A stretch of 50,600 bases of DNA from NCBI GenBank assembly GCA_018136815.1, contig CM030942.1, positions 3,474,548 to 3,525,147 on the forward strand. The letters run 5' to 3'. The notes beneath the pieces are model-generated. The model was given only the letters and a program-made list of their open reading frames with translations. It made no database searches and was not told the origin of the DNA. The stretch is from Isochrysis galbana (lineage: Eukaryota > Haptophyta > Isochrysidales > Isochrysidaceae). Below, piece by piece: positions 23,527 to 34,336 of the stretch; within the stretch, counting starts at the first letter, position 1, and each line of letters starts with the position of its first letter. The translations under genes and the position numbers were made by a program.

Positions 23527-23770
23527 CGCCGAGGGAGGGGGGGAGGGAGAAGAGAGAGAAAGAGAGAGAGAGAGGAGAAGGAGAGTGAGCGAGGAAGAGA
23601 GAGTGAGAGAAGGAGAGAGAGAGTGAGAGATAAGAGAGAGGGAGAGCTAAAGGAGGGAAAGGGGGTGGGTGGAAAAGGGCAAGACATATAAATGGGCCGC
23701 GTTTTCTTAATTGTAAAAGGAGTGGAGAAGAGGAGACGCGCGCGCGCGCGCGCAGAGAGAGAGAGGACGG
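23527..23770. repeat. GA-rich TAF1 leader and (CG)n tract
   Basis: GAGA-rich sequence from 23530 to 23650 and a (CG)n run at about 23735-23751, immediately upstream of the TAF1 start. Translated ORFs on either strand are pure low complexity. Confidence 0.8.
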
Positions 23771-23933
23771 GCCGCAAGTACGATATTGTGCTCCTGCTAG
23801 TGGTAAAGACTTTTAATAAAGAATGAGGGAGCGGAGGGGAAGGATAATCCTGGGGGTTCCGAGGGGAAGCACGAGCTCAAAAACAAAACCCCCGTGGAAC
23901 CCCAAGCCCTGTAGGCGAAGTATTCGCAGTTGT

Positions 23934-24440
23934 GAAGCCTTAACTGTTTCCTGCCGGAGCATGCAAATGGATGCTTCAAACGGCATATTTCGTCCCTGCT
24001 CGCCAACGCCTTGACGGGTGCCCATGAGGTGCTGGGGGAGCCTCAGGGACATCCTTCCCCACACTCCCACCCATTCACAACACAATAGGTCGAGATTGTA
24101 GTGTGGAATTATGGAGAAAATAGGCCCAGGGGCGAAGCAGCCATTTGGATGCTTCAGTTTACCAAATAATCCACGTGTGCACGTTAGAAAGAGGTGTGAG
24201 AAGTTGAGGGGAGGGCGGCGCGGCGCAACGGAGTGGGACTGGGAGGGAGAGAGAGGGGGGCGGAGGGGGGGAGGGGGGGGAGGGGGGGGGGATCGGAAAA
24301 AATTTGATCATCTCTTTCTTTGCGGAAAGCGTCGCTTATATCGTTGAACATGTCTCCCTCTCTTCTCTCACCTCAAAAAACGAAACTTCGAAGCATCCAT
24401 TTGCATGCTGCGCTCCCGGCAGTAAAGAGTTAAAGGTGAA
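23934..24440. repeat. Candidate MITE with imperfect terminal inverted repeats
   Basis: The 19-20 base block GCATGCAAATGGATGCTTC (23959-23977) is repeated in inverted orientation at 24390-24409. Outside it, GGCAG...AGTTAA-type sequence is also inverted-repeated (left CAGTTAAGG, right GAGTTAAAGG). A half-copy (CCATTTGGATGCTTCAG) lies between them at about 24140-24157, and a relative (AAATGGATGCCTCGGCAGTAAAGAGTT) at 10810-10836. There is no coding content, only G-runs between the arms. Confidence 0.5.
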
Positions 24441-25105
24441 GCCTTTGGACTGAAGCCTTTTCGTGGCAGATGCCCCCCGCGCGGAGCGCACCCCATCCGG
24501 ATGGATCGTCGAAAACGGACGGGCACGCAGCATGCAGCGCGCCCGGTCTCGACTTGAAGTTGAAGTTGAGCTTTTCACAAGCTTTTGCGGTTCTATCAGA
24601 GCTTCATAGAAATGGTAAAACATGACTTCCTGAGAGTCTTGAATCTAGCGCTCACGATTGGGCAACTTAGTGTATCCATGCGGGAAGGAGACATCATACT
24701 TTCATTAAAAATAGGAGACACACACGCGAGACGCGAGACCCCAGAAACTATGGACCGATAACACTGCTAGGGCGGTCAAACAGGGCTTTTTACGTACTAA
24801 TATGGGGGGGTCGACATTTTTGACCGTGAGCGGAAAGCCCCGGCGAAAGCGGGTCGGAGGGTCTCCCCGCCTTTTCAGAATCCTCGTCCGAAAAGACGGT
24901 GCGAAGTCCCGTCGGACCCCCCCCCCCTTTGAACACGCTCTGGCGGCTCACACGAGCCGAACTGCGAACTGGACGTCGCTCCCACTGAGAGATGTGTTTC
25001 TTTTGTCTAAAAGGTGCCTACACACCTATTAAATTAGGGGTCCGACGCCCCATATTGCCTATAAGCAAATTTCAAACCCTGGTGCCCCAGCGATGACGTC
25101 CGCGC

Positions 25106-25805
25106 ATGCACATGCGCACCACACACAGCTCGCACACGGCCCATTCGGCTGTCACAGGATGCTCCTTGACTGTCCCGACCCTCGCCCCGCAGGATTCGCC
25201 CGGGCTCGCGACTGACGAGGAGCTGGAGCACCAGGACGCCATGGTGCTCGATGTTGCTCGCTGGTCGACAAAAAAGTTTGTTGGCCGCTGGCTGGACAGG
25301 TGCGCTGCCGATCGCGCCCGCTCTGGCGCAGGTCGACCAAGCCCGTACCTACAATGCCTTTGCCGCCGAGTGTTGCAGCAATTCATTTTGGAGCAACATG
25401 CTTGTGCAAGCAGCCTCACCAAAAAGCTTGGAAACTTACGTGCCCATTGGTCTCGGGAGAGGGAGGCTGTGGGAGCAAGGCGCTCCAATAGGAACTCAGA
25501 GTGGGCGTTGGAGACAAGGGTTCAGGGGCTGATGGACACCTACAAGGGGAAAGCTTGGCCAATGGCCAATGGGGTTTGGTAAGAAACTCATAGGTGATGA
25601 GCTTGCTCTTTCCGACGGCCTTGAGAGAGCACAAGCCATGCTAATTGTTGCAGCGCAATGCATAGAGGTCTCCCCAGGTCATGAAAGGAGCTTTGAGGAG
25701 GCAGTGAACAAGAAAAACATGGAGGAGCTTACCACGCATGGTGTTGGATGGCATAGGGCGCTCTTGCAAGGAGCAAGCCAAGAAGGCAGAGGCAAGCCGT
25801 TGTAG
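25106..25805 (+). other. Possible gene or gene remnant with one frame change
   Basis: Two overlapping frames, 25106-25582 and 25569-25805, look less repetitive than chance ORFs here and use a normal amino-acid mix (for example LTKKLGNLRAHWSREREAVG, then DELALSDGLERAQAMLIVAAQC). A single frame change near 25570 would join them into about 230 residues. I recognise no domain. Against it: no homology I know, no clear start or splice context, and the surroundings are repeats. It may be a broken gene, a transposon piece or chance. Confidence 0.25.
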
Positions 25806-26271
25806 TAGCACTTCCACACAACCCCCACCTTCAACTTCAACCTTCAACTCCAACTAGTGCACAACATCACAACATAGGGGAGCACATGCAAGGGGGAGGG
25901 GGGCTGGAGGGAGACCACGTCTATTGCGCAAGCATCTGCGGAGACACCCTGGCCCGGAAGAAACCTTGCCGACCCTCCTCCCTCTCGTCTGAGGTGTGGC
26001 ATCTAGCGCATGGAAGAAGACAAAGAAGATGAAGGTTTACGGCTGCCTGACGCCGGACGCCTGTGACTTGTGAACTTAGAGCGCGTCCTGAAAGTTCTGA
26101 ACATTCTGAAAGTGTGCGGCGCGTGAAGAAGAAGATATTTGTCTATTGTGGATATAAGTAAAAGTAAAAGCTTGATATTTCAATGAGCATTTTTGTAAAG
26201 ACGTAACGACTATCTATGGACATTCGATGGCTCAATCGAGTGATGTCCCATATTTGACGGAACGCGACCTT

Positions 26272-26844
26272 AAACGCCGGAGGGGAGAGCTGCCACTCCC
26301 CCCTCCCCTCCCTCTTCCCTCTCTCTTCCTCCTCTCTTCCCTGCGGCGCTGGCCCATGGCGCGCGCCTGCGGCCCCTCTTTAGGCTTCAGGTCTCCATCC
26401 AGGAGGCCTGCCGGAGCCTGGGAGCGCAGCTAAGGGCGCAGGTGAGGCTGGTGAGGCCGGGGCATGGCCCTGACCCCTCATGCCTCTCCCTCGCTGGCTC
26501 TCGAGCCCCTGCCGGTCGACTACAGTCTACAGTTGGCTGGGGCTTCCTGATAGGGGGGCCCAGGGGGAGGAGGAGGAGGGGAGAGGAGGGGTTGGGGTTG
26601 GTCAGAGGGATAGGCTGGCCACGACGCCACGACAGGCCAGGGCGGGCTATTCAGGCGTGCTTGTGGGGAGAGGGATGTGTCAGCAGGGCGGTGTGCTCCT
26701 CGCTCCTCGCAAGCCATCAGGCATGCCAGGAGAGTGGGTGGTTCCTCCCCCATGGCGGGGGAGGAGTGGAGAGTGGAGAGAGGGGGGGGGGCTCGTGCGC
26801 TCGTGCCCCGCCATCCATGGGTGAACCAAGTATAAACTTAGTTG
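26272..26844 (-). mobile_element. Hairpin-capped retroposon, copy of the 33316-33823 type
   Basis: Minus-strand start CAACTAAGTTTATACTTGG at 26844, then CACCCATGG and a G/C hairpin. It runs to GGAGAGCTGCCACTCC near 26281, matching 33316-33823 over most of its length (shared GCGCGCCTGCGGCCCCTCTT and GCCCAGGGGGAGGAGG blocks). Its left end is cut at about 26272, where the motif TTTGACGGAACGCGACC begins. No TSD found. Confidence 0.65.
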
Positions 26845-26939
26845 CGCGCGGGGCGGCGGGGCATGTATACACATACAATCTACAAAGTACTATACTTAGA
26901 GAGAGTTATAGTAATAGAGGATAGAGGTAGAGGCCCCCC

Positions 26940-27035
26940 CGCTGTGTTTAGGGCTGTGTTTGGCTGTGTTTCTACGAAACCCCAACACAGACCGTGTTTT
27001 CCTGTGTTTGGAGAAGCCCCGGCTGTGTTTCCTAG
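26940..27035. repeat. Cluster of CTGTGTTT direct repeats
   Basis: Five CTGTGTTT copies, four as GCTGTGTTT, plus an AACACAGACC inverted copy and GTGTTT variants within about 95 bases. Spacing is irregular (10-25 bases). No known class. Confidence 0.5.
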
Positions 27036-27094
27036 CTAGGGCTGCGTCGTCTCGATCTCGTTTTGGAGCGTCTCATTCTCATATATGGGCCGGC

Positions 27095-27184
27095 CTAACG
27101 TGCAAAATGTCAAAGTGCGTCTTCTTTGCCACCTCCGCTGAGTACCTAGGCCACGTCGTCTCGCGCGAGGGAGTGGGGGTGTAG
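27095..27184 (+). mobile_element. Ty3/gypsy reverse transcriptase shard
   Basis: Thirty codons read LTCKMSKCVFFATS-AEYLGHVVSREGVGV-stop. This is the conserved end of the gypsy RT palm (pattern 'KCxFF..eYLGHvVS.eGv'). Both sides are unrelated sequence, so only this fragment survives. Confidence 0.75.
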
Positions 27185-27235
27185 AAAGTATGCTACGTGT
27201 AAGTAAGTGGTGGGTCCACGGCCGCACGTGCGGTA

Positions 27236-27704
27236 CAAAGGGTGCACCATTAAGAAACCCCCCCATTAAGAAAACCTAGAAGCAAATTGGCCATCTAGCG
27301 ATAAGAAATGGACCTGGACTGAGAGGCCTCCACCTGAGGATAAGAAACTCAGCGCAAGAAAACTTCTCTATCTTCTATCTATGTACTGCGGACTGCGGGC
27401 CTCGCCGGCGGGCCAAGCAAGTTGTCGTTGTCGCCGTGTAGCGGGCCGTCAGCCGAATGTTGTGGTCAATAGTGGCCATTCGTTGGCCGTGGGCCGCGGG
27501 GGCACTTCGCACTTATACTTTTGCGCCTTCCTTCTGCTCTCGGCTGCTTGAATATGTACACACAAAATAACATAATCATAATAAATAGTAATAGTAAAAG
27601 TAAAGACCCCGCGGCTTCTAAGAAACTATCAAGGCGTGGGAGTCGGCTTATGTAGAACATGTAGAAGGCAAAATCCCTGTTTTCTTAATGGTGCACCCTT
27701 ACTG
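27236..27704. mobile_element. Tc1/mariner-type MITE (469 bp) with TA target duplication
   Basis: Terminal inverted repeats: right end read inward CAGTAAGGGTGCACCATTAA, left end CAAAGGGTGCACCATTAA. TA dinucleotides flank at 27234-27235 and 27705-27706. A CAGT start with a TA duplication is the mariner hallmark. There is no transposase ORF inside, only short AT-rich sequence with several AAGAAA motifs. Confidence 0.7.
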
Positions 27705-27879
27705 TAAGAAGATCATATACAGTTTAGTCGCCTTGGTCGCTTTGTCGCTTTTGTGTGGCCCCTTAAGCTTAGTAGGTCCGCCCGGTTCATTTTGGCCAAA
27801 TAAGAGACTGGAGTATTCTTTTTGCTCGCGCCTTGTCGTCTTTCTTCTTTATTATTAGAGTCTCCCTCGTCCTCTCCAC

Positions 27880-28437
27880 CTCTCTCTGGATGCTCTCTCT
27901 CTCTCTCTCTCTCTGTCTCTCCTCTCGTCCACAATTCTCCTCACACTTTCGCCTGGTGTTACCTTTCTTCATCCCTGTTTTCAGAGAGTTGTCCATTCTC
28001 CACTTCTCCCTCTCTTCTCTCTGATGTTGAACCCCTCGTCGTCGTCCTCTCCTCGTCGCTGCCCTCCTCCTCCTCTCCTCTATTCTCGATCCCAGCCAGA
28101 AGAATCTTCCCTCCCTCCCTCCCTCTCTCTGTCTCCCTCTCTCTCTCTCCCCCTCTCTCTCTTCCTCCTTCCCTCTCTCGCGCCCCCCCCTCTCCCCCCC
28201 GCGGCGGTCCCTCCCCCCATTTTCTCTCTCCCCCTCTCCCTCCTTCCTCTCTCTCCCTCCATCTCCCTCTCTCCCTCCCTCTCTCTCTCTCTCTTTCTTC
28301 TGTCTCTCCTACTCTCACCTCCCATTATCTTCTTCTCCCCCCCCCTCTCCCCCTCCTCCCCACTTTATCCATCTCCCTCCCCACGTCCTCCCTCTCCCCC
28401 TTCCCCCCCCCCTTCTCTCTCCTCCCCGACACACAGA
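27880..28437. repeat. CT-rich leader of YIF1
   Basis: Pyrimidine-rich tract (CT, CCT, CCCTCT repeats) running up to the YIF1 start codon. The long frames through it encode only Ser/Leu/Pro on one strand and Arg/Glu/Gly on the other, and are rejected as protein. Confidence 0.85.
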
Positions 28438-30485
28438 ATGCGCGCCGAGCGCTCCGCCACGGGCTCCTGGGACGACTGGACCTCCGACGAGGGCTGGCCA
28501 AGGCCTTCCCCCTCCGACCCGACCCACCCCTCGCCCCGTACCGCCCCCCACCCTCTCCCCACCCACCCTCCCTCCGCCCGCCCACCGCTCCCGACCGCCT
28601 CCCACACTCTCCCAGCTCTCCCAGCAGTCCCCACGCGTCCACCGGCCGTCCCCACTCACCCACATGGCCATCAGGGGCAGCCAGGGCCGCGCACCCCCGC
28701 CACACCAGCCACGGCGCCACTACAGCACCAAACCTACCACTACCAGGCGCCGCCCGCGCCAGCTGCTGGAGGGTGGCCCCACAGCCAGATGCAGACCGCG
28801 CCCGCACCGCACGCAGCGGGATACGCAGGCGCGCCACTCGCCAGCCACACCGGTGTGCCGTACGGCACGCCGCAGCCGTCACAGCCGCAGCCCAGCCGCG
28901 CTGGGCCAAACATCTTTGTGCCCAAGCTGCCGAGCGAAAGCCGGCCGAACGAGGTCTCCGTCTCGGCTGATGCGCAAGGGCAGATGCAGGGGCAGATGAG
29001 CCAGATGGCTCCGCAGCGGGCGGAGGCGCCGGCTTCGGGCAGTTTGTGGGGCGGTCTCACCGGCCTGGGCTCTCAGCTCGGGGGTGGCGGCGGCGTCCTA
29101 GGGAACGGGGCCGGCCTTGCGCTAGCGAGTGCCGGGATGGCGGCGCTAGGCGGCGGCGGAGGCGGTGCCAGCAGTGTCGAGACCCTCGCGAAGAACGCGG
29201 CGATGGCCTATGTGGGGCAGGTGAGACCCGCTGCGCTGATATTCACTTAGCGAGAAAACGTCTCGCGTGTGTGTGCCCCCCCCCCCCCCCCAACCTCGTC
29301 GCACCCAGCGAGATGGCTGCCCGGACCAAGCGGGGCGCGAGCGGCGCCACAGCTCTGGTCCTCCCCTCATACTGCCCGGAGCTGCAGCGCATACCTCATG
29401 CCGCCAGAGCGTCTGATGGCGCCCCCGTAACAAAACCTGTTCCGCAGGCGGAAGGCCACCTGAACGCCTACACTGGCTCAACGCTCGCCATGTTGCGGTA
29501 CTACTTTGCCGTCAACCAGGTTTACGTGCGTCGAAAGCTTCAGGTTGTCTTCTTCCCCTTCAAGCATAGAGAGTGGGAACGGAGGCTGGGTGCGCAAGTC
29601 CTACGACATGCCCTGCGAGCACAGTTTCTGCCTGCGCTCCGCACGCCCAGCTCACTCATTCCACTAGCCCATCCCCACACGTGCATTCGCCTTCGACATG
29701 CACGTTCAACCTCATCCAATACCGCTCTTGTCCGTGCTGCGGTTTGCAGGGGAAGACGGGCAACCTCTGCCGCCCAAGGCAGATATCAACGCCCCCGACC
29801 TCTACCTACCGCTCATGGCGTATGTGACGTACATCCTCGCCTATGGGTTTGCGCTTGGGACAGAGGGACGCTTCACTTCACCAGATGTGCTTGGCCTTGC
29901 TGGATCCTCTGGGATGGCCATCGTTTTCCTTGAGACTGCCATCATCAAGCTCGGCTTTTATCTTCATGGCGCAGCGGTGCGAGTGCATACCTCACCCGGC
30001 GCTCATCCACGAGCCTCCGCGGCTGGTCAAGCCGCGCGGCGTGTGCCTCTCGAAACGTCGCAACTTGGGCGGCGTTGTCTTCATGCGGGTGTCGCTTCTT
30101 TTGTTGGGCGCCCTCGTGCGGTAATGCGTCGCTGGGGACGCCGCACGCGCGCCTTGTGACGCCACGTTCCAACTCCTCTTAGGTCCCAATTCTCGACGTG
30201 ATCGCTCTATGCGGGTACAAGTTTCTCGGGGCCGTTGTCACGCTCGCCGCTTCCCTAGCTGGAGGCCTCACCGGCCGATGGGCATCAACGTTCCTCTGCT
30301 CGCTTTGCATCGGCACCTTCGTCGTCAAAACACTGCGCAGCATCGCGAGACCAGCCGGTTTCACCCCCGGCTTTCTTACAGAGGGGATGGGATCGCCTGG
30401 GAAGCGCGCACAGAAGCAAACATACCTGCTATGGGGTGCAGGTGCTCTGCAACTGGTGTGGCTATGGTACTTGTGCAGAGTCTAG
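28438..30485 (+). CDS. YIF1: YIF1 homologue (Yip1-interacting factor), ER-Golgi traffic, four exons
   Basis: Exons 28438-29220, 29448-29589, 29750-29976 and 30183-30485 join in frame at GT-AG sites to give 484 residues. YIF1 partners with YIP1 in ER/Golgi membranes and acts in vesicle transport. Family blocks seen: LRYYFAVNQVYVRRKLQVVFFPF, REWERR, DINAPDLYLPLMAYVTYILAYGFALGT, LDVIALCGYKFLG, and a hydrophobic C-terminus with about five membrane segments. The start is the ATG at 28438, immediately after the CT leader. The N-terminal 260 residues are Pro/Ala/Gly/Gln-rich and unstructured, making the protein longer than the usual about 300. In human YIF1 the matching block is also uninterrupted at QVYVRRK, supporting these splice choices. 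Confidence 0.9.
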
Positions 30486-31086
30486 ACGCACGTGGGGGTG
30501 CCACGACCGTTGTCTTGGGCAACCGATGGCCTACCCACTCGGACCTAATGGTCGGAAGACTGGATCAGCCGCAGGCATGCAGGTGAGGGCGCTTGCTAGA
30601 GGCTCGGTGGGCTCCGGGCGGATCCCGGCGCCGTACCATCGTGAAGCTACAAGAACAGGCCGTCGGCAGACCGGTACGGGCGTATCCTTGCCCGTGGAGC
30701 AGCGCGTGCAGCCAGTGAACGTGCCCTGCACCTCCGAGTGGTGCAGCGGTGGCGAGAGAATGCTGTATAGGAGAGCGTGAGATCCTTGCGCTCAAATATT
30801 AAGGGAGACAAGTTGTCTCGCTGTTAATGTGGATGTCGAGACCTGCCAAATTGTAGCCCGTCGCGGGTCTAGGTCATTGTCAGGAGTGTCGCCCGCGTTG
30901 CGGCGCCTTGCGGCAAGCAGAGACGCGGAAGCAGGTGTGTTGGCGGCAAGTATTAGTTGCTGTAAGCGCACGTGAGATGCACGATGGTATGAAACGTGAG
31001 CGCATGCAAGAGCGCATGTGTGTAAGTGTAAGCTGATGGGTGGTGAGTGGCACCAAAGCACACTTGCGGACTTGCCGCCGAGTAAT

Positions 31087-32040
31087 TAAACCTTTTAATA
31101 GTCTCACCGCACACGCGGCCGTGGACCCTCTGCCAGTGTTGGGGCAACAGCGCGCCAGCTTGCACCGATGTTGGAGCTATCACTGGCGCCAGTAGCTGAT
31201 GACAGCTATCGGTGGTCTGCGAGCTGGCGCCAGATCTTTGGTGGGAAGAGCTGGTCATGCCAGCTAGCGCCAGCTCTGGAGGGCAGAGGGTGGGGGAGAA
31301 AGGTCACCAATTGTAAATTATACAGTGTAAAGGGTTATTTTCCCGCTAATGGAGGTAAAGCACACCCCGGCAGCTTAATGTGAACCTGAGAGATCATGTG
31401 GCGTGTGGGTTCACGGTTCGAATCTGGTCGGCCTCCTACGTCTGCGACGTAGGAGCTTACCATTGGCAACCCGCGGCTCCTACCATTGGCAACCCGCGGC
31501 TCCTTACTTGTAGTTTTTGCTTCTTTTCTTGTTTTTTTTTACATCGCTCATTATTTGCTGAGAACTGGCGAGCTGGCGCCAGTTGCCAGTTGAGATGGAA
31601 CTGGCACTGGCGCCAAACACTGGTGCCAGTACTGTTGCCCCAACACTGCCCTCTGCTTTCTTCTCACGCAGCAAAAATTTCCTACACCCCCACTCCCCCG
31701 GCCCTCCCCCCCCCCCCGCCATCAGGCGATTCCCCCCGTGCACTACCAGGGGGATAGGGTTGAAGGGTTTAGATATGGTCCGGTGGCCCGCGCCCCCCCC
31801 CCGGTGATCGTTCCCCCCCTTCCCCTTCCTCCTGTGTCTCCGGGTGGGCGGGCCGGCCTCGGTCCCGACTTATCCTGTAAATGGGCGCGGGACTTACACA
31901 TTTTTCGGTGGGCGGAGCTCTCGCTCACCCCCACCCCCTTCCCTGCGCTCTCTCCCCCCCTCCTGCGGCACGCGCGATGGCGCGCCTGCGACAGGCCCCC
32001 ACGGCCCGCCCCCAGCTGCCCTCTGGCGACCCTTCCCCTT
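31087..32040 (-). mobile_element. Retroposon of the 4664-5410 family, 5'-truncated, carrying a hAT MITE
   Basis: The left end AAACCTTTTAATAGTCTCACCG and the sequence after the inserted MITE (from TTTCTACACCCCCACT-like through GGTCCGGTGGCCCGCGCC and GGCACGCGCGATGGCGCGCC) match 4664-5060 closely. Similarity ends around 32040, so the hairpin end is missing. No TSD identified. Confidence 0.7.
31134..31648. mobile_element. hAT-type MITE (515 bp) with 8-bp TSD
   Basis: Perfect 17-bp terminal inverted repeats CAGTGTTGGGGCAACAG, flanked by CCCTCTGC at 31126-31133 and 31649-31656. An 8-bp TSD and CAGTG start are hAT hallmarks. The palindrome CTGGCGCCAG or close variants recur at least five times near both ends, like the subterminal transposase-binding repeats of hAT elements. 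There is no transposase ORF. Removing it restores the host retroposon sequence seen at 4695-4720. A 23-bp tandem repeat (CCATTGGCAACCCGCGGCTCC) lies inside at about 31460-31503. Confidence 0.88.
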
Positions 32041-32123
32041 CGCTGTCGCAATGCGATAGCTAACGGGTACGCCAGTGCGCGGCGGTAGTCGGCGTGGCCG
32101 TCGGTCGTCATTATGTCATTGTC

Positions 32124-32370
32124 CAACTAAGCTTAAGCTTATACTTAGTTCGCCCACGGGGGGGCACGAGCTCCCCCCCTCTCTCCACTCCTCCGGGGAG
32201 GAACCACCCATCATCCTCTTGGCATGCTCTATGGCTTGCCGGCTTGCCAGGAGCAGACCTGCTGACTCACTCTCCCCCTCACAGGCTCGCTTGGATCGCT
32301 CGTCCTCTTGGCCCGTCGTGGCCAGCTCACTACTCCAAGCAACCGCGGCCAACGATTCCCTCCAAAATCG
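32124..32370 (+). mobile_element. Hairpin-capped retroposon 5' end, plus orientation
   Basis: Starts CAACTAAGCTTAAGC..CTTAGTT (stem AACTAAG/CTTAGTT), then CGCCCACGG and a G7C/GC hairpin, then blocks shared with 5130-5410 read in reverse (GGAACCACCC, GGCATGC, GGCTTGCC). The CATGG is CACGG here. The far end is unclear. Confidence 0.6.
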
Positions 32371-32950
32371 CTCATTAGGTGCTCATCTAGGGGTAAAATT
32401 GCTCGTTAGTTGCTCGATGTTGCTCAATGTTGCCTGTAGCCCCTGAAGTTGCTCGTGAGTTGCTCGCACGCTCAAACACCCCAAAGTTGCTCGGAAAGTT
32501 GCCGGCATCTCTTGTCAGGCCCTAAGTAGTCCAGATCGCAACAGGCATCGCGAAGATTCGCGACTGAGCCAGCGCAAGCGACGGTGACGGTGATCGAGAT
32601 CGGGGTTGTGAGGAGCTGAGGAAGAGAGGAAGCGGATGAGGTCGTGGCAGTCGGGTCTTCAGCCTGTGCCTCCTTGAGGGCCTCGGCGTTGGGTACACCG
32701 ACGTCGAGGTAGGAGAGGTTGATAGAATCCCTGATCGTAGAGGACAGCCTGGACGACCGTTCGTCAGCTTGCAGACTGGATGCCGTAGTGGTACGAGAAC
32801 GAGAGGCAAGGGGAATCGCACCATAACGGAAACGAGGGGCAATCCTGTCGCACAGGATTCCAAAAGACTTACCGAATAAGACGAGAGAAGTGCGGCGTGC
32901 CTAAGGGAGAGATACAACGAGGTTGCTAATTAAACCTGATTGCAATCACT

Positions 32951-33823
32951 TAAAATAATTAATGTTATATCCTAGCCAACCCCACTAGCTAATCAGACAC
33001 AACTTTTCCGTCCCGGAATCTCGCCATGCCTGACGAGCCAGGTGTCCGAGTGCTACCGGGGGGAGGGGGCCCTCGATATTTGTCCTCCCCCCAGTGCACG
33101 GCACCAACCCCGCGCACCCCAGCACGTCCTCTCCTCGAGTCCACGCTGGGGGAAAAAAACCCCTTTCGGGTAAAAACAACGCAGGGAGGGGGGGGGCACT
33201 CGTGAAAGGGAGCCCAGAAGCGCTAATCACTCCTCGCCGAAGCGATTGGCCGCGGCGAGCCGCGGCCCTTCCCTCCTGGTTCTGGCGCCCCCGTCTTCTC
33301 TTACCTAAATAGGGCGAGAAGACATGTTAACGCCGGAGGGGAGAGCTGCCACTCCCCTCCCCCTCCCCTCTCTCTCCCCTCTTCCTCCTCTCTTCCCTGC
33401 GGCTCTGGCCATGGCGCGCGCCTGCGGCCCCTCTTCCGGTCCCCAGGAGGCCTGCAGGGGGCCTGGGAGCACAGCTCAGGGGGCAGGTGAGGCTGGGGCA
33501 TGGCCCTGGCCCCTCCTGCCTCTCCCTCGCTGGCTCTCGCGCCCCTGCCGGTCGACTGGAGCTGGCTGGGGGGTCCTGATCAGGGGGGCCCAGGGGGAGG
33601 AGGGGTTGGTCAGAGCGACAAGCTGGCCCGCGCGGGCCAGGGCGTGCGATCTGTGCCCAGCTCTCTGGAAGAGTCTGGGCAGACTAAGTGAGTCCCCCCT
33701 GCCCCCTGAATCCCACGAGGCAGCGCAGGGGGGTGGATGGTTCTCGCCCCACATGAGGAGAGTCAAGAGAGTGGGGGGGGGGCGCGAGGCCCCCCTCCAT
33801 GGCGACCAATCATAAGATTAGTC
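32951..33823 (-). mobile_element. Hairpin-capped retroposon, full-length copy with 18-bp TSD
   Basis: Perfect 18-bp direct repeats AACCTGATTGCAATCACT lie at 32933-32950 and 33824-33841. On the minus strand the element starts GACTAATCTTATGATTGGTC (stem GACTAATC/GATTGGTC), then GCCATGG and a GGGGGGC/GCCCCCC hairpin. The left end (sense 3') is A/T-rich, ending ATTATTTTA. The 33316-33823 part is shared with 26272-26844; the 32951-33315 part is seen only here. No convincing ORF, so non-autonomous, 873 bp. Confidence 0.8.
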
Positions 33824-34290
33824 AACCTGATTGCAATCACTGAAGTAGATAGAGAAATCCGGGGAAGATAGCGAATTAAACCTTTTTGCGAGGCGCCTAG
33901 GAGGAAGAAAGGTGGGGAAACTTCCCTTCTCTTCGAGAGAAAGAGAGAGAGCGCTCCACAACTCAAGATCCCATGCGTCCAAGCGAAGCTTTTGACCGAG
34001 GACGAGAGAAAGCAGCGAATTATATATTATAACGATAAATACCGAACGACGAAGAGAAGCCTAACGAGTGTCGATTCGCGAATGCGACAGGTAGGCATCA
34101 GTGAAATGGCGCCCCCATAAGTAGGATCTCCAATTCTGAATGGATTCTTACGCGGAATATCGACGAGGCTTTGGCCGTAGGCCAGAAGGCGGCGGCAAAG
34201 GAGGCAGACATTTTCCGTTCTCCCCCCCGCCCCCCCCCCTGAAGGCAACACGGTAGTCTTTAAGACTACGCGTTTGCGCAACCGCATGGC

Positions 34291-34319
34291 GAACTTAGTA
34301 TAAACTTAGAACTTAGTTG
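34291..34319 (-). mobile_element. Hairpin-capped retroposon 5' end
   Basis: Minus strand: CAACTAAGTTCTAAGTTTA then TACTAAGTTCGCCATGCGG. Arms pair as AACTAAGTT with a duplicated AAGTT/TTAGT stem. The downstream body is not recognisable beyond CATG, although an inverted GTAGTCTTAAAGACTAC stem follows at 34251-34268. Confidence 0.45.
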
Positions 34320-34336
34320 AAGCTGCCGCTTCTAGG

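Noticed and set aside
27822-28970. 382-residue plus-strand ORF overlapping the start of YIF1
   Set aside because: Shadow frame made of CT-rich leader and the Pro-rich YIF1 N-terminus; it carries no family block.
30486-31080. Possible gene between YIF1 and the next retroposon
   Set aside because: Only short frames; nothing recognisable on either strand.
31366-31425. tRNA-like pol III promoter: CAGCTTAATGTG (A-box-like) and GGTTCGAATC (B-box-like)
   Set aside because: The T-stem does not pair and GTGAACC/GGTTCAC forms a competing stem; it lies inside the hAT MITE, so a chance match is likelier than a tRNA or SINE head.
32522-32917. Minus-strand ORF near a GTAAGT-like donor at 32873, as a possible exon
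   Set aside because: No domain, no matching acceptor or neighbouring exon; composition is Ser/Pro/Arg.
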